Notes under the pieces: generated by a model
Databases searched by the model: none
What the model was told of the DNA's origin: nothing
Seen by the model: only the letters and a program-made list of their open reading frames with translations
Assembly (NCBI GenBank): GCA_963661535.1
Contig: CAVLCC010000035.1
Span: 1-21,973, forward strand
Source: CAVLCC01 sp963661535
GTDB taxonomy: Bacteria > Actinomycetota > Coriobacteriia > Coriobacteriales > CADBOM01
DNA length: 21,973 nt
Direction: 5' to 3'
Position numbers and translations under genes: made by a program
Shown here: one piece after another, positions 14,434 to 21,973 of the stretch
How positions within the stretch are numbered: the stretch's first letter is position 1
How the letters are laid out: each line of letters starts with the position of its first letter

Positions 14434-14593
14434 GTGTGGCGTGGGTAGGTGTTGTGTGGGTGTAGCAGGTGTGATGTGTGCGGCGAGCGTGAGCGTGCGG
14501 AAGTTGTGTGTGGCGAGTGGCACGAGAGCGCGGGTGCATGTTTGCGGATATTCGGGCTTGCGATAATGCGAACTTTTGGATGGAGACAAGACT

Positions 14594-15628
14594 ATGTTGC
14601 CAGATGATACATCGCTAGGCGATACATTGCCAGATGGTGCGAAACCTAAGGAAAACAAGCAATGTCTGGTGCAAAAGGGAACAGAAGAACTTGCTTCACG
14701 CGTTAGAACTAGAGATGCAGATTTTGCCGGTTCACCTGCGGGCTCACATTCAGGAGCTAGCAAAAGAGAAGAAACCCCGCCCCATTCTTCGCCTAGTCAT
14801 CTGCAAACACACGTAGATGAAAATCAAAATTGCATTCCAGATGTTTATGCTTCTGCAAATTCAGTAGCAGACCTCGACCCATCAGCACCAGTGCTTTTGT
14901 TGCTCAGTGGTTCGCCCAGATGCAGAACTTGCGTTTCTTTAATAGATATAATTGAGCGCGGAGCGCAAGAAGCTGGAGCTAGAACGCAGCGTTTTTTGCT
15001 TTGTGAAAAACACATTGACCCCTGCATTGGTTGCGGGGGGTGCAGCAAAACAGGAAATTGCATTTTGGCAGGTCGCAAAACAACAAGTGGCAATTTTGCA
15101 GATGACTACTTAGAACTCATCTCCCTATTAGATAGCTGCGATGGTCTAGCGCTGGTTGCACCCGTATATTTTTCTGGACCAACAGCTCAACTAAAGGCCC
15201 TGTTCGACAGATTTCAGCCTTATTGGGTTCGCAAATATTTGCTTGGATATCCTTTTCCAAAGAGGCGTCCGGCTCAGCTTTTTGTTGTTGGCGCAGGCGG
15301 GGATCCACACGGTTTTGAGCCGTTTGTTACTATATCGCGCAGTTGTTTGCAAATTGCAGGTTTTGAGCTGGAGAAGGTCGGCAATTTTGTTGGATACAAA
15401 GACCCTCGCGATATGCCCCCGCGTTTGAGCGAAGAACAGATTAGCGCGATGAACGCAAAAGAACTAGCGCTTGCAAAAGAGATAATTGTCAATCAAGCCG
15501 AATTTTGTCGACGCGCCCTAGATTCAGGAAGAATGTTAGGTCGAATGCTCAAGAATTCGTCAATCGCAAAATTTTCGGACATTAAACATCATGATGGTAA
15601 TTTTGAGCATGGGCAAAGGAATAACTAA
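14594..15628 (+). CDS. Iron-sulfur flavoprotein-like NAD(P)H-dependent reductase
   Basis: This is a flavodoxin-fold protein of the NADPH-dependent FMN reductase family. The FMN phosphate loop is LLLLSGSPRCRTC. It is followed by the compact cluster CIGCGGCSKTGNC, with spacing C-x2-C-x2-C-x5-C (Cys144, 147, 150, 156), which matches the 4Fe-4S motif of iron-sulfur flavoproteins. DGLALVAPVYFSGPTAQLKALFDRF is the second flavin-contact block. The first 95 or so residues are polar, low-complexity and unlike the family. ATG 14594 is chosen because GGAG stands 8 nt upstream; TTG at 14576 adds six residues. It may transfer electrons in anaerobic metabolism; the partner is unknown. The gene ends 2 nt before rsmA and is cotranscribed with it. 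Confidence 0.85.
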   Translation: MLPDDTSLGDTLPDGAKPKENKQCLVQKGTEELASRVRTRDADFAGSPAGSHSGASKREETPPHSSPSHLQTHVDENQNCIPDVYASANSVADLDPSAPVLLLLSGSPRCRTCVSLIDIIERGAQEAGARTQRFLLCEKHIDPCIGCGGCSKTGNCILAGRKTTSGNFADDYLELISLLDSCDGLALVAPVYFSGPTAQLKALFDRFQPYWVRKYLLGYPFPKRRPAQLFVVGAGGDPHGFEPFVTISRSCLQIAGFELEKVGNFVGYKDPRDMPPRLSEEQISAMNAKELALAKEIIVNQAEFCRRALDSGRMLGRMLKNSSIAKFSDIKHHDGNFEHGQRNN

Positions 15629-15630
15629 AC

Positions 15631-16611
15631 ATGCCTAATTCGTTTTTAGCCAATCCAACTTCCACAATAAAAACCCTAAAGCGCTGGGAGTTGTATACCA
15701 AAAAATCTTTAGGTCAGCATTTTTTGGTAGACGATTCTATAGTTGGAAAAATCCTAGAGCTTTCTGGCATCAAAGCTGGAGAGAAAATCTTAGAGGTAGG
15801 ACCTGGAATTGGCACTCTAACTGTTGGGCTTGTTGCTAGAGGAGCGCAAGTTGTGGCAGTAGAGCGCGACCACGATTTGCTATGCGCTTTGCGTGATAAT
15901 GTTTGTATTGCGGCAGATGGAGACTCGTCTGCAATGACCTTGCTAGAGATGGACGCACTGGACCTTGATATGCAAATTCTAGAAGATGCGTGTTTGGGGT
16001 CGGATAAAAATATACCCTCGTTGAACAATCAAAATCCTCTCTCGGCGACAAAACAAAATACCACTTCATCGCAAAATCCGCCCCTCCCTCATAAGCTAGT
16101 TGCAAACCTTCCATATGCTGTGGCAGCTACTATTGTTTTGGAGTACTTACAAAATCTAGATTGCATAAACATGGCTTGCGTTATGGTTCAAGCAGAGGTT
16201 GCAAATCGAATGTGCGCGTCGCCTGGCACAAAAGATTACGGAGCATATAGCGTAAAGCTCGGATTAGTTGCAACTCCTAAGTCTAGTTTTTGTGTAAAGC
16301 CGGGTAGTTTTTTGCCGCCTCCTCATGTTGACTCTAAAGTAATTAGGCTAGATAAGCGCATAGATATTACAGATAAGCATTTAATAAACACCGCATGTAT
16401 GCTCGCCGATGCAGCTTTTTTGCAACGTCGCAAAACGATCCGCAACTCGATGCGATCTTACTTTGCTTCACACGGCATTGATGCAAACGCTGACGTGATA
16501 GACGCAATGTTTGAGAGATGCAACATAGATTCTCGTTCGCGTGGTGAATCTCATAGCATAGATGTGTATCTGCATATGGCGCGTGAGTTTTTGTTGCTCA
16601 CGTGCTCATAA
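15631..16611 (+). CDS. rsmA: 16S rRNA dimethyladenosine transferase RsmA/KsgA
   Basis: The protein methylates the two adjacent adenosines near the 3' end of 16S rRNA during 30S maturation. It contains the N-terminal KKSLGQHFLVD, SAM motif I EVGPGIGTLT (55-64), VVAVERD, the catalytic NLPY (159-162) and the C-terminal helical domain with FLPPPHVDSKV and RRKTIRNSM. Length is 326 residues against about 270-290. The excess is a polar insertion at about 121-153 (PSLNNQNPLSATKQNTTSS) between motif IV's upstream acidic strand and NLPY. AAAGGA lies upstream, inside the flavoprotein gene's end. Confidence 0.96.
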   Translation: MPNSFLANPTSTIKTLKRWELYTKKSLGQHFLVDDSIVGKILELSGIKAGEKILEVGPGIGTLTVGLVARGAQVVAVERDHDLLCALRDNVCIAADGDSSAMTLLEMDALDLDMQILEDACLGSDKNIPSLNNQNPLSATKQNTTSSQNPPLPHKLVANLPYAVAATIVLEYLQNLDCINMACVMVQAEVANRMCASPGTKDYGAYSVKLGLVATPKSSFCVKPGSFLPPPHVDSKVIRLDKRIDITDKHLINTACMLADAAFLQRRKTIRNSMRSYFASHGIDANADVIDAMFERCNIDSRSRGESHSIDVYLHMAREFLLLTCS

Positions 16612-16812
16612 ATTCGCTTGCAAGGAAGGCGCAAAAAAGAAGCCGCGAATTAGATACAAGCCAGACGTTTACAATCCCGCCTAGGTCAACCCGTCATCAA
16701 CAGCTGGCCCCAACACAGCCATCAATCGCAACCAACTACCCGCCGAACCTGCCGCCTGTCCTACATAATATAGCCAAAAACCCCTCCAAATATACCGCTG
16801 AACACATTTTAT

Positions 16813-16821
16813 TGATATTAT
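16813..16821 (+). promoter_or_regulatory. Possible extended -10 promoter of veg
   Basis: TGATATTAT provides TATTAT (16816-16821) with the TGn extension, 28 nt before the veg start; no -35 match is seen. The 200-nt stretch before it, after rsmA, has no convincing gene. Confidence 0.4.
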
Positions 16822-16848
16822 AGAAATTCAATGTTGAAAGGCGGTCTA

Positions 16849-17139
16849 ATGGAAATTGATCAACAAGCCATGGTTTTAGAGGGAATTCAATCGACCGTTG
16901 CTTCTTACGAAGGGCGAACTCTAAAAATAAAAGCTAACATGGGCAGGTCGAAGGTCGTACAATGTGAGGGTGTTTTAACACAAATTCATCCATCGCTTTT
17001 TATTGTTGAGGTTCATGGCAAAAGAGGCAGGGTATCGCGTCAGTCATATCAATATGCTGATGTTTTAACTGGGATTGTTGAGCTTACAGATCCTGTAAGC
17101 AATACAAAACTTTTTGAGCCACATTTTGATGACGAGTAA
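16849..17139 (+). CDS. veg: Veg family protein
   Basis: This small (96 aa) protein belongs to the Veg family (formerly DUF1021), with an SH3-like beta-barrel pattern: VASYEGRTLKIKANMGRSKV, then CEGVLTQIHPSLFIVEV and RVSRQSYQYADVLTG. In Firmicutes it is a highly expressed protein linked to biofilm regulation and is often found next to rsmA, as here. The start at 16849 follows GAAAGGCGG; an in-frame ATG at 16831 adds six residues but overlaps that ribosome site. Confidence 0.9.
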   Translation: MEIDQQAMVLEGIQSTVASYEGRTLKIKANMGRSKVVQCEGVLTQIHPSLFIVEVHGKRGRVSRQSYQYADVLTGIVELTDPVSNTKLFEPHFDDE

Positions 17140-17312
17140 TGAGTTGTTTGTGCTAAACACACGCTGCTTGGCCATCCACCTTGCTTGAGTTACACAATAA
17201 TCACACATTTATTGCGTTTTAGCTCTTTTTAGATACCAATCAAACACTTAAGCCTATACAATCTTAAAAAATAAATTTCTCGATATAAAATTAGCAGGCA
17301 AGTATTTTTCAT

Positions 17313-17421
17313 AAGTGCGTCGAATCGGCTCGGACGGCATTATGCCGCGAACCTGGTCAGGTCTGGAAGGAAGCAGCCATAAGTGGCCGCTGGTGAGCGT
17401 CCGGGTCTATTCGGCGCACTT
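17313..17421 (+). ncRNA. ffs: Signal recognition particle RNA, small bacterial type (4.5S)
   Basis: The ends AAGTGCG and CGCACTT pair, and the sequence folds into one long hairpin. The apical domain carries the conserved GGTCAGGTCTGGAAGGAAGC plus AGCC that binds Ffh. There is no Alu domain, so this is the short form of about 108 nt used by most Gram-negative bacteria and Actinomycetota. A weak -10 (TATAAA, 17284-17289) lies upstream. It sits directly before the DedA and dnaX genes, a frequent location near dnaX. Confidence 0.95.
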
Positions 17422-17441
17422 TCTTATGTAATGGGAGAAGC

Positions 17442-18161
17442 ATGGATTTTTTTATCGCACTTTTGCATGACCCGAGAGCATTTATTGCAGACTGGATTAA
17501 CACACTAGGTCCAATATATGTATATGTTCCTTTATTTCTTATTGTATTTATAGAAACCGGTTTGGTTGTAATGCCGTTTTTGCCGGGCGACTCCCTGCTG
17601 TTCACGGCTGGCATATTTGCGGCAGATGGCGGGGGGCTAAACATCTGGGCTCTCCTTATTCTTATGTATGCCGCAGCAATTTTGGGCAATACTTCAAACT
17701 ACTGGATTGGCAGAGGCCTAGGAAAGGCAATCGTAGATTCTGGAAAAGTTAAGGCTTTGACTCCAGAGCGCATGGATAAAACACACAACCTCTTTGATAA
17801 ATACGGCGTCCTCGCCATTGTTGTTACGAGGTTTTTCCCAATCATTCGCACAATTGCTCCATTTTGTGCGGGTCTAGGCAGAATGTCATTCCCAAGATTT
17901 ATGGTTTTTAATGTTTTAGGCGGAGTTTTGTGGGTTTCGCTTTTTGTTTTGCTGGGATACTTCTTTGGCGGAATTCCATTTGTGCAAAACAACTTTGAGC
18001 TTGTGATTGTGGGAATAGTTGTAATATCTTTAATACCTGCTGTTGCTGGTGCTATAAAAATGAAGTTTTCAAAAAACAAGGGCGAGGGCGAAGACGCTGC
18101 TGCCGATGCTGGCGCCGATGCTAGCGCCGATGCCGTAGCTGCTGATGCCGATGCTGAATAA
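17442..18161 (+). CDS. DedA family membrane protein
   Basis: This is a polytopic inner-membrane protein of the DedA/SNARE-associated (VTT) family, implicated in lipid carrier recycling and membrane homeostasis. Family signatures are FLPGDSLLFTAGIF near residues 46-59, GNTSNYWIGRGLG, and the conserved arginine region TRFFPIIRTIAPFCAGLGRM. Helices follow to about residue 208. The tail from about 213 is acidic and Ala-rich (DAGADASADAVAADADAE), encoded by imperfect 12-nt repeats of GATGCTGGCGCC. GGGAG precedes the ATG. It lies just after the SRP RNA and before dnaX on the same strand. Confidence 0.93.
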   Translation: MDFFIALLHDPRAFIADWINTLGPIYVYVPLFLIVFIETGLVVMPFLPGDSLLFTAGIFAADGGGLNIWALLILMYAAAILGNTSNYWIGRGLGKAIVDSGKVKALTPERMDKTHNLFDKYGVLAIVVTRFFPIIRTIAPFCAGLGRMSFPRFMVFNVLGGVLWVSLFVLLGYFFGGIPFVQNNFELVIVGIVVISLIPAVAGAIKMKFSKNKGEGEDAAADAGADASADAVAADADAE

Positions 18162-18237
18162 TCACGATGTTTTAAAATAAAACGTTTGGCTATCTTATAA
18201 GAACTTTCTACTAAACAGAAAACGAGGTCGCGCAGTT

Positions 18238-20589
18238 ATGGCTAGCAAATCTCTTTATCGCAAATATAGACCTCAAACATTTTCAGATGTTGTGGGGCAA
18301 GAACATATTGAGCAAACGCTGCGCAATGCGCTTTCTAACGACAGAGTTGCGCATGCATATCTTTTTTGCGGGCCTAGGGGAACCGGAAAAACAACAACAG
18401 CCAGGCTTTTGGCCAAGGCTCTTTTGTGCGACCAAGCTCCAACGGCAAATCCATGTGGAGTGTGCCAAAACTGCGTTGACATCGCCGAGAGCACCCACCC
18501 CGATGTATATGAAATCGACGCCGCATCGCGCACCGGCGTAGACAATGTTCGCGAAGAAATCATTGGCAGAGTTGCATTTTCTCCAACACGTGGACGCTAC
18601 AAGATATATATCATCGATGAGGTTCACATGTTGTCTACGGGGGCGTTTAATGCCTTGCTTAAAACTTTAGAGGAGCCTCCAGATCATATTGTGTTTGTTA
18701 TGTGCACAACTGAGTCGCATAAGGTTCCGCAAACTATAGTTTCTAGGTGTCAGCGTTTTGATTTTCATAGTCTAACAACCAGCCAAATTAAGCAGTGCTT
18801 GGAGCATATTTGCGATGGCGAGGGCTTTACGTTTGACGACGATGGCATCGACTTAATTGCCGAGCAGGCAAAAGGCGGTATGAGAGATGCTATTACTGCG
18901 CTCGAGCAGGTGTCGGTGTTTGGCAATGGGCATATAAGTTTTGAGGCTGCTCAAAATATGTTTGGCGATGTGGATACCGAGCGTTTGTCGAGGCTCATTG
19001 ACTTCATTGCTAGGCGAGATATGTGCGGCTGTTTTGAGTGGGTAGAAGAAATATCTCGTACCGGTATTGACACAGCGCAAACAGCGCGTGATATGACAGC
19101 TTATGTGAGAAATATCTACTTGATCGCTATTGCCGGAAGAACAGATGCACTCCCCCCAATGGCACCACCTATGTTGGAGGTTTTGGAGCGACAAGCTGCT
19201 GAACTTGGTTCTCCGGATAGAATTGCATCTATGATGCTAACGCTTGGCAACCTTATGGGAGAACTTAGAGTATCTGCTGATGCAAGGCTTTCATTAGAGA
19301 TAGCCATTACTCGAATGGCGCATGTTAATACTGAGCTTACGCTTGAGTCTTTGTCTGCGCGAATTGATGCGTTGGAATTTGGCAGGGGCGCTGGAGGCGC
19401 GGCGGAGTTTAGTGTTGCTGGTGTTGCTTCTGGCGTTGCGGCAGGCTTGGTGACGAATGATGGTGTTGCTGGTGAGGTTCAGTTTGCTGCTGGTGAGGCG
19501 AGGGGGCAAGCGCAGGAAGATGGTGAGGCTTCTGCTGTTTCTGCTGCGGCGCAAGATTTTGCGGCGGCAGATGCTGCTGCGGCTCCTGCGGTATTGATAG
19601 CAGATTCCGCTCCGGTCTCGACTCCGACTTCTTCGGCTGTTTCTGCTTCGACTCCGGCTTCCACAGATGTTTCAAGTGCAGCTTCTGCCGAGACTTCGGT
19701 TCCAACTTCTGCTCCCGTTGCAGCTCCTTCTGCATCATCAGTGCAGGCGGCTTCAGTGAGTGGAGCTTCTTCTCAACCGCAATCACCAACACCAGCTCAG
19801 GCTTCTGCGTCGACGCAAAATCTAGATGCGCCTCAGCAACAAACTACTGCGGCAGCAAGTTATCTAAAAGACCCAGGAAGTCTGCGCAGACTTTGGGACG
19901 CAGCAGTCAGAAACGTTGGACAAGAACATGCAATGATACCAGGTCTTATGGCTGGAGCTAGGCCTCATGCAAATCTTCGCGATATGAAAATTACCGTTGA
20001 GCTTCCTTCCGATGCAGACTTTGCGCTTAGCACGTTGAGCAGGGCAGACTCAATGCAATGGATGCGAGATGCTCTAAAGAAGAGTTTTGGAACCGATGTT
20101 CAGCTCGAGTATAAACTGGGAGGTGTTCCATCGCAGTCAACTCAACAGACTGGACAATCTTTTGGTGCCAGCAATCCTGTGGCAAATCAGGGATTTCAGG
20201 CAGCACAATTTGGAGCTGCAAATACGTCTGCACCTGAGCAGGCGCAGGCCATGCAACAAGACGATTTTGGAGCTCCTGTTGAAGAAACTGTGCCGCTGTC
20301 AGCATATGAACAGGCATTGCCTGCTGAAGACGATACAACGCAAGTATCAGAACCCGCACCAGAAACAGAGTCCGCATCAATGGCAGCGTTTGCAATGTCT
20401 ACCGCGCAACATCAAGCATCTGTGCGTCCATCTACACCACCGTCAATGCTAGCAATAAACGAAACATCAGAGGAGTTGCCAACAGCCCCTCTTCCTCCAC
20501 AAAATAAACCTGCGTCAGGTGATATGGAACTTGCCGATATTTTGGGTGACGTGTTTGAAGACGGCGTTGAATATAGAGCGCCAAATTAA
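18238..20589 (+). CDS. dnaX: DNA polymerase III subunit gamma/tau
   Basis: This is the clamp-loader ATPase of the replication machinery. It starts MASKSLYRKYRPQTFSDVVGQ, with Walker A GPRGTGKT (45-52), the zinc module Cys64/Cys73/Cys76/Cys79, Walker B IIDEVH (125-130) and the SRC sensor (169-171). Domain III ends near residue 380. Residues about 390-545 are a long Ala/Ser/Pro/Thr linker. A tau-like C-terminal domain follows (SLRRLWDAAVRNVGQ to FGTDVQLEYKL), then another disordered, Gln/Ala-rich tail ending with a short acidic peptide. At 783 residues it is long for the family. No A-AAA-AAG type slippery site for programmed frameshifting was noticed. Confidence 0.96.
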   Translation: MASKSLYRKYRPQTFSDVVGQEHIEQTLRNALSNDRVAHAYLFCGPRGTGKTTTARLLAKALLCDQAPTANPCGVCQNCVDIAESTHPDVYEIDAASRTGVDNVREEIIGRVAFSPTRGRYKIYIIDEVHMLSTGAFNALLKTLEEPPDHIVFVMCTTESHKVPQTIVSRCQRFDFHSLTTSQIKQCLEHICDGEGFTFDDDGIDLIAEQAKGGMRDAITALEQVSVFGNGHISFEAAQNMFGDVDTERLSRLIDFIARRDMCGCFEWVEEISRTGIDTAQTARDMTAYVRNIYLIAIAGRTDALPPMAPPMLEVLERQAAELGSPDRIASMMLTLGNLMGELRVSADARLSLEIAITRMAHVNTELTLESLSARIDALEFGRGAGGAAEFSVAGVASGVAAGLVTNDGVAGEVQFAAGEARGQAQEDGEASAVSAAAQDFAAADAAAAPAVLIADSAPVSTPTSSAVSASTPASTDVSSAASAETSVPTSAPVAAPSASSVQAASVSGASSQPQSPTPAQASASTQNLDAPQQQTTAAASYLKDPGSLRRLWDAAVRNVGQEHAMIPGLMAGARPHANLRDMKITVELPSDADFALSTLSRADSMQWMRDALKKSFGTDVQLEYKLGGVPSQSTQQTGQSFGASNPVANQGFQAAQFGAANTSAPEQAQAMQQDDFGAPVEETVPLSAYEQALPAEDDTTQVSEPAPETESASMAAFAMSTAQHQASVRPSTPPSMLAINETSEELPTAPLPPQNKPASGDMELADILGDVFEDGVEYRAPN

Positions 20590-20646
20590 TGTGGGGTAGA
20601 AATGTTAGGCAGTTTGTTAGAAGTATAGAAATATAGGAGTAAAAAC

Positions 20647-20961
20647 ATGGCAATGGATATGCATAAAATGCTAAAGCAAGTGCAAAAAATGCAAGCAGAT
20701 ATGGAAAAAGCGCAAGACGAAATTGCACAGCAACAATTTGAGGCTTCTGCTGGGGGCGGTGCTGTGAAGGTAGTTGTTGGTGGTGATTTGCGTGTGTTGT
20801 CGGTTGAAATTGATAAGGAAGCTGCAACTCCCGAAGATGTAGACATGCTGCAAGACATGGTTAAAGCTGCTACAAATGATGCTCTGCAACAGGCGCAAGA
20901 TGCAACAAATGATCGCATGGGCGCTTTGGCAGGTGGGCTAAATATCCCAGGACTTATGTGA
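20647..20961 (+). CDS. ybaB: YbaB/EbfC family nucleoid-associated protein
   Basis: This 104-residue protein has the YbaB pattern: an N-terminal helix MHKMLKQVQKMQADMEKAQD, the FEASAGGGAVKVVVGGDLRV hairpin, and a C-terminal helix ending GGLNIPGLM. It binds DNA as a dimer. AGGAG precedes the ATG. The dnaX-ybaB-recR order is widely conserved and supports the assignment. Confidence 0.96.
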   Translation: MAMDMHKMLKQVQKMQADMEKAQDEIAQQQFEASAGGGAVKVVVGGDLRVLSVEIDKEAATPEDVDMLQDMVKAATNDALQQAQDATNDRMGALAGGLNIPGLM

Positions 20962-20968
20962 GATTCGT

Positions 20969-20995
20969 CACAATAAATCTTGAAGATTTATTGTG
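20969..20995 (+). terminator. Perfect 12-bp hairpin after ybaB
   Basis: CACAATAAATCT (20969-20980) and AGATTTATTGTG (20984-20995) are perfectly complementary around a TGA loop, 8 nt after the ybaB stop. It is followed by TGTGTTGG, not a U-run, so it may be a 3'-end stabiliser or partial terminator between ybaB and recR. Confidence 0.55.
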
Positions 20996-21184
20996 TGTGT
21001 TGGTGAGATGTGGCAGCAAGGTATGTTGGGCAGGTGTGGTCCGCAGACGCGTCGGGCGTGTATGTCAACTAGGCACAGCGGCAAGACCCGCAAGACCTAC
21101 AAAATATACGCAGTATCTATCCAATAAATAACTAAACAACTAGACATAATCAAGCACGAGAAATTATTAGGTGGACACAAGTTA

Positions 21185-21781
21185 ATGCAACAGTCGATGG
21201 CAATACAGCATCTTTTAGATGAGTTTGAAAAGCTTCCAGGTATTGGTCCCAAATCTGCACAGCGCATTGTATATTGGTTATTGAATAGCAGCAAAGAAGA
21301 TGCCACGGAGTTAGCAAATGCAATTATAAATGTTAAGAACACGGTGCATTTTTGTTCTAAGTGCTTTAATTATGCCGAAAATGACTTGTGCGATATATGT
21401 GGTGATGACAGGCGCGACCATTCCACTATATGTGTGGTTTGTGAGCCGCGTGACATTACGGCTATCGAACGAACTCATGAATATAGCGGAGTATATCATG
21501 TGCTTGGAGGGGCAATTTCTCCTATGGACGGAATTGCTCCAGACGATCTTACTATCTCGGATTTGCTTAGGCGCTTGGCGGGAGACGACGTTCGAGAAGT
21601 AATTATGGCAACCAATCCCAACGTAGAGGGCGAAACAACAGCAATATATTTAGCTAAACTTATCAAGCCCCTAGGCGTAAAAGTAACGCGACTAGCAAGC
21701 GGACTTCCTGTTGGTGGAGACCTTGAATATGCTGATGAGATTACATTGGGTCGCGCAATAGAGGCACGCCGCGAGATTTAA
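21185..21781 (+). CDS. recR: Recombination protein RecR
   Basis: RecR acts with RecF/RecO to load RecA at gaps. The 198-residue protein has the helix-hairpin-helix LPGIGPKSAQRIVYWLL, a C4 zinc finger CSKCFNYAENDLCDIC (57, 60, 69, 72), the Toprim domain (ICVVCEPRDITAIERT, GVYHVLGGAISPMDGIAPDDL) and the C-terminal TRLASGLPVGGDLEYADEITLGRA. Length is exactly typical. AGGTGG lies 10 nt before the ATG. Confidence 0.97.
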   Translation: MQQSMAIQHLLDEFEKLPGIGPKSAQRIVYWLLNSSKEDATELANAIINVKNTVHFCSKCFNYAENDLCDICGDDRRDHSTICVVCEPRDITAIERTHEYSGVYHVLGGAISPMDGIAPDDLTISDLLRRLAGDDVREVIMATNPNVEGETTAIYLAKLIKPLGVKVTRLASGLPVGGDLEYADEITLGRAIEARREI

Positions 21782-21898
21782 TATTTAACAGCCGATGTAA
21801 AAAATATGCTTTTATCAGGTTAACATCTAAAAATATATGACTCTAAAGTAATTTTTAAATTCCATAAGATGAAGTGGAATTTCTAGTCTTAGTGCTAT

Positions 21899-21915
21899 AA
21901 GCTTTTAGCTTTTTT
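21899..21915 (+). terminator. Weak terminator-like hairpin downstream of recR
   Basis: AAGCT-TTT-AGCTT followed by more T residues, about 118 nt past recR. A second short stem AAATTCCA/TGGAATTT lies at about 21857-21884. Either could end the dnaX-ybaB-recR transcript; both are weak. Confidence 0.35.
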
Positions 21916-21929
21916 GGTAACCTCCCCCT

Positions 21930-21935
21930 TATAAT
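21930..21935 (+). promoter_or_regulatory. Possible -10 box at the right edge
   Basis: TATAAT stands 38 nt before the end of the window with no recognisable -35. It would transcribe rightwards into the G-rich sequence GGGTGGGGGTTCAGA, whose gene lies outside the window. Confidence 0.3.
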
Positions 21936-21973
21936 ACCGTTAACAGAATTACTTAAACGGGTGGGGGTTCAGA

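Noticed and set aside
15656..15674. CCAACTTCCACAATAAAAA resembles the ATPase repeat core
   Set aside because: It is a single copy inside the start of rsmA and is explained by its codons, with no promoter or second copy nearby.
16602..16823. 73-codon open frame between rsmA and veg
   Set aside because: It starts with GTG inside the end of rsmA, lacks a ribosome site, is Pro/Thr/Gln-rich without recognisable motifs and contains the probable veg promoter.
20060..20110. Programmed frameshift site in dnaX
   Set aside because: No run of A-AAA-AAG type followed by a stem was seen; CTAAAGAAGAG is not a slippery heptamer.
19294..20452. Several long open frames antisense or out of frame within dnaX
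   Set aside because: They are shadows of the Ala/Ser/Pro/Gln-rich linker; repetitive composition keeps other frames open.

Overview
The window looks like chromosome from a low-to-mid GC member of the Actinomycetota, most likely class Coriobacteriia (Atopobium/Olsenella-like). This is inferred from the right-hand gene order (metG, tatD, rsmA, veg, small SRP RNA, dnaX, ybaB, recR), the short SRP RNA without an Alu domain, and a surface protein combining an InlB-type repeat with a DUF6273-like C-terminus. No database search was possible, so the taxonomy is inference.

Left part (1-4450) is accessory and partly decayed. It holds the tail of an unknown gene, a small membrane protein whose start codon abuts a G8/A8 homopolymer pair, a short remnant resembling the 5' end of cytidine deaminase, and a minus-strand cluster of aldo/keto reductase, esterase lipoprotein and iron-containing alcohol dehydrogenase. 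The dehydrogenase has lost its N-terminal half exactly where a divergent MerR-family regulator begins. About 300 bp beyond merR is a textbook MerR-type promoter (TTGACT, 19-bp spacer, TAGGAT, dyad), separated from the enzymes such regulators normally control.

Middle part (4450-11640) is accessory with surface, membrane and defence-like features. It contains a 696-residue surface protein (two secretion-type segments, a tryptophan pentad repeat, an InlB-like repeat, a DUF6273-like domain), a voltage-gated potassium channel fused to a second membrane domain resembling an ECF S-component, and two AAA/DUF4143 ATPase loci in convergent orientation. One ATPase is cut off just after Walker A and the other is intact. 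Each is preceded by three regularly spaced direct repeats (23-bp and 33-bp period) that overlap its promoter, and the two repeat types share a core. A secreted metallo-beta-lactamase-fold protein with its usual DUF3006 partner follows, with a 27-bp tandem repeat at the junction.

Right part (11846-21781) is a core block, all on the plus strand: metG-tatD, an iron-sulfur flavoprotein with rsmA, veg, the SRP RNA, a DedA membrane protein, then dnaX-ybaB-recR. Several of these housekeeping proteins carry low-complexity extensions or insertions. Two gaps (after tatD and after ybaB) are strikingly G/T-rich on the plus strand.

The best candidate for something undescribed is the pair of ATPase loci with phased repeats over their promoters. 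Second are the channel/S-component fusion and the orphaned MerR promoter. No tRNA, rRNA, CRISPR array, intact insertion sequence or prophage was seen.
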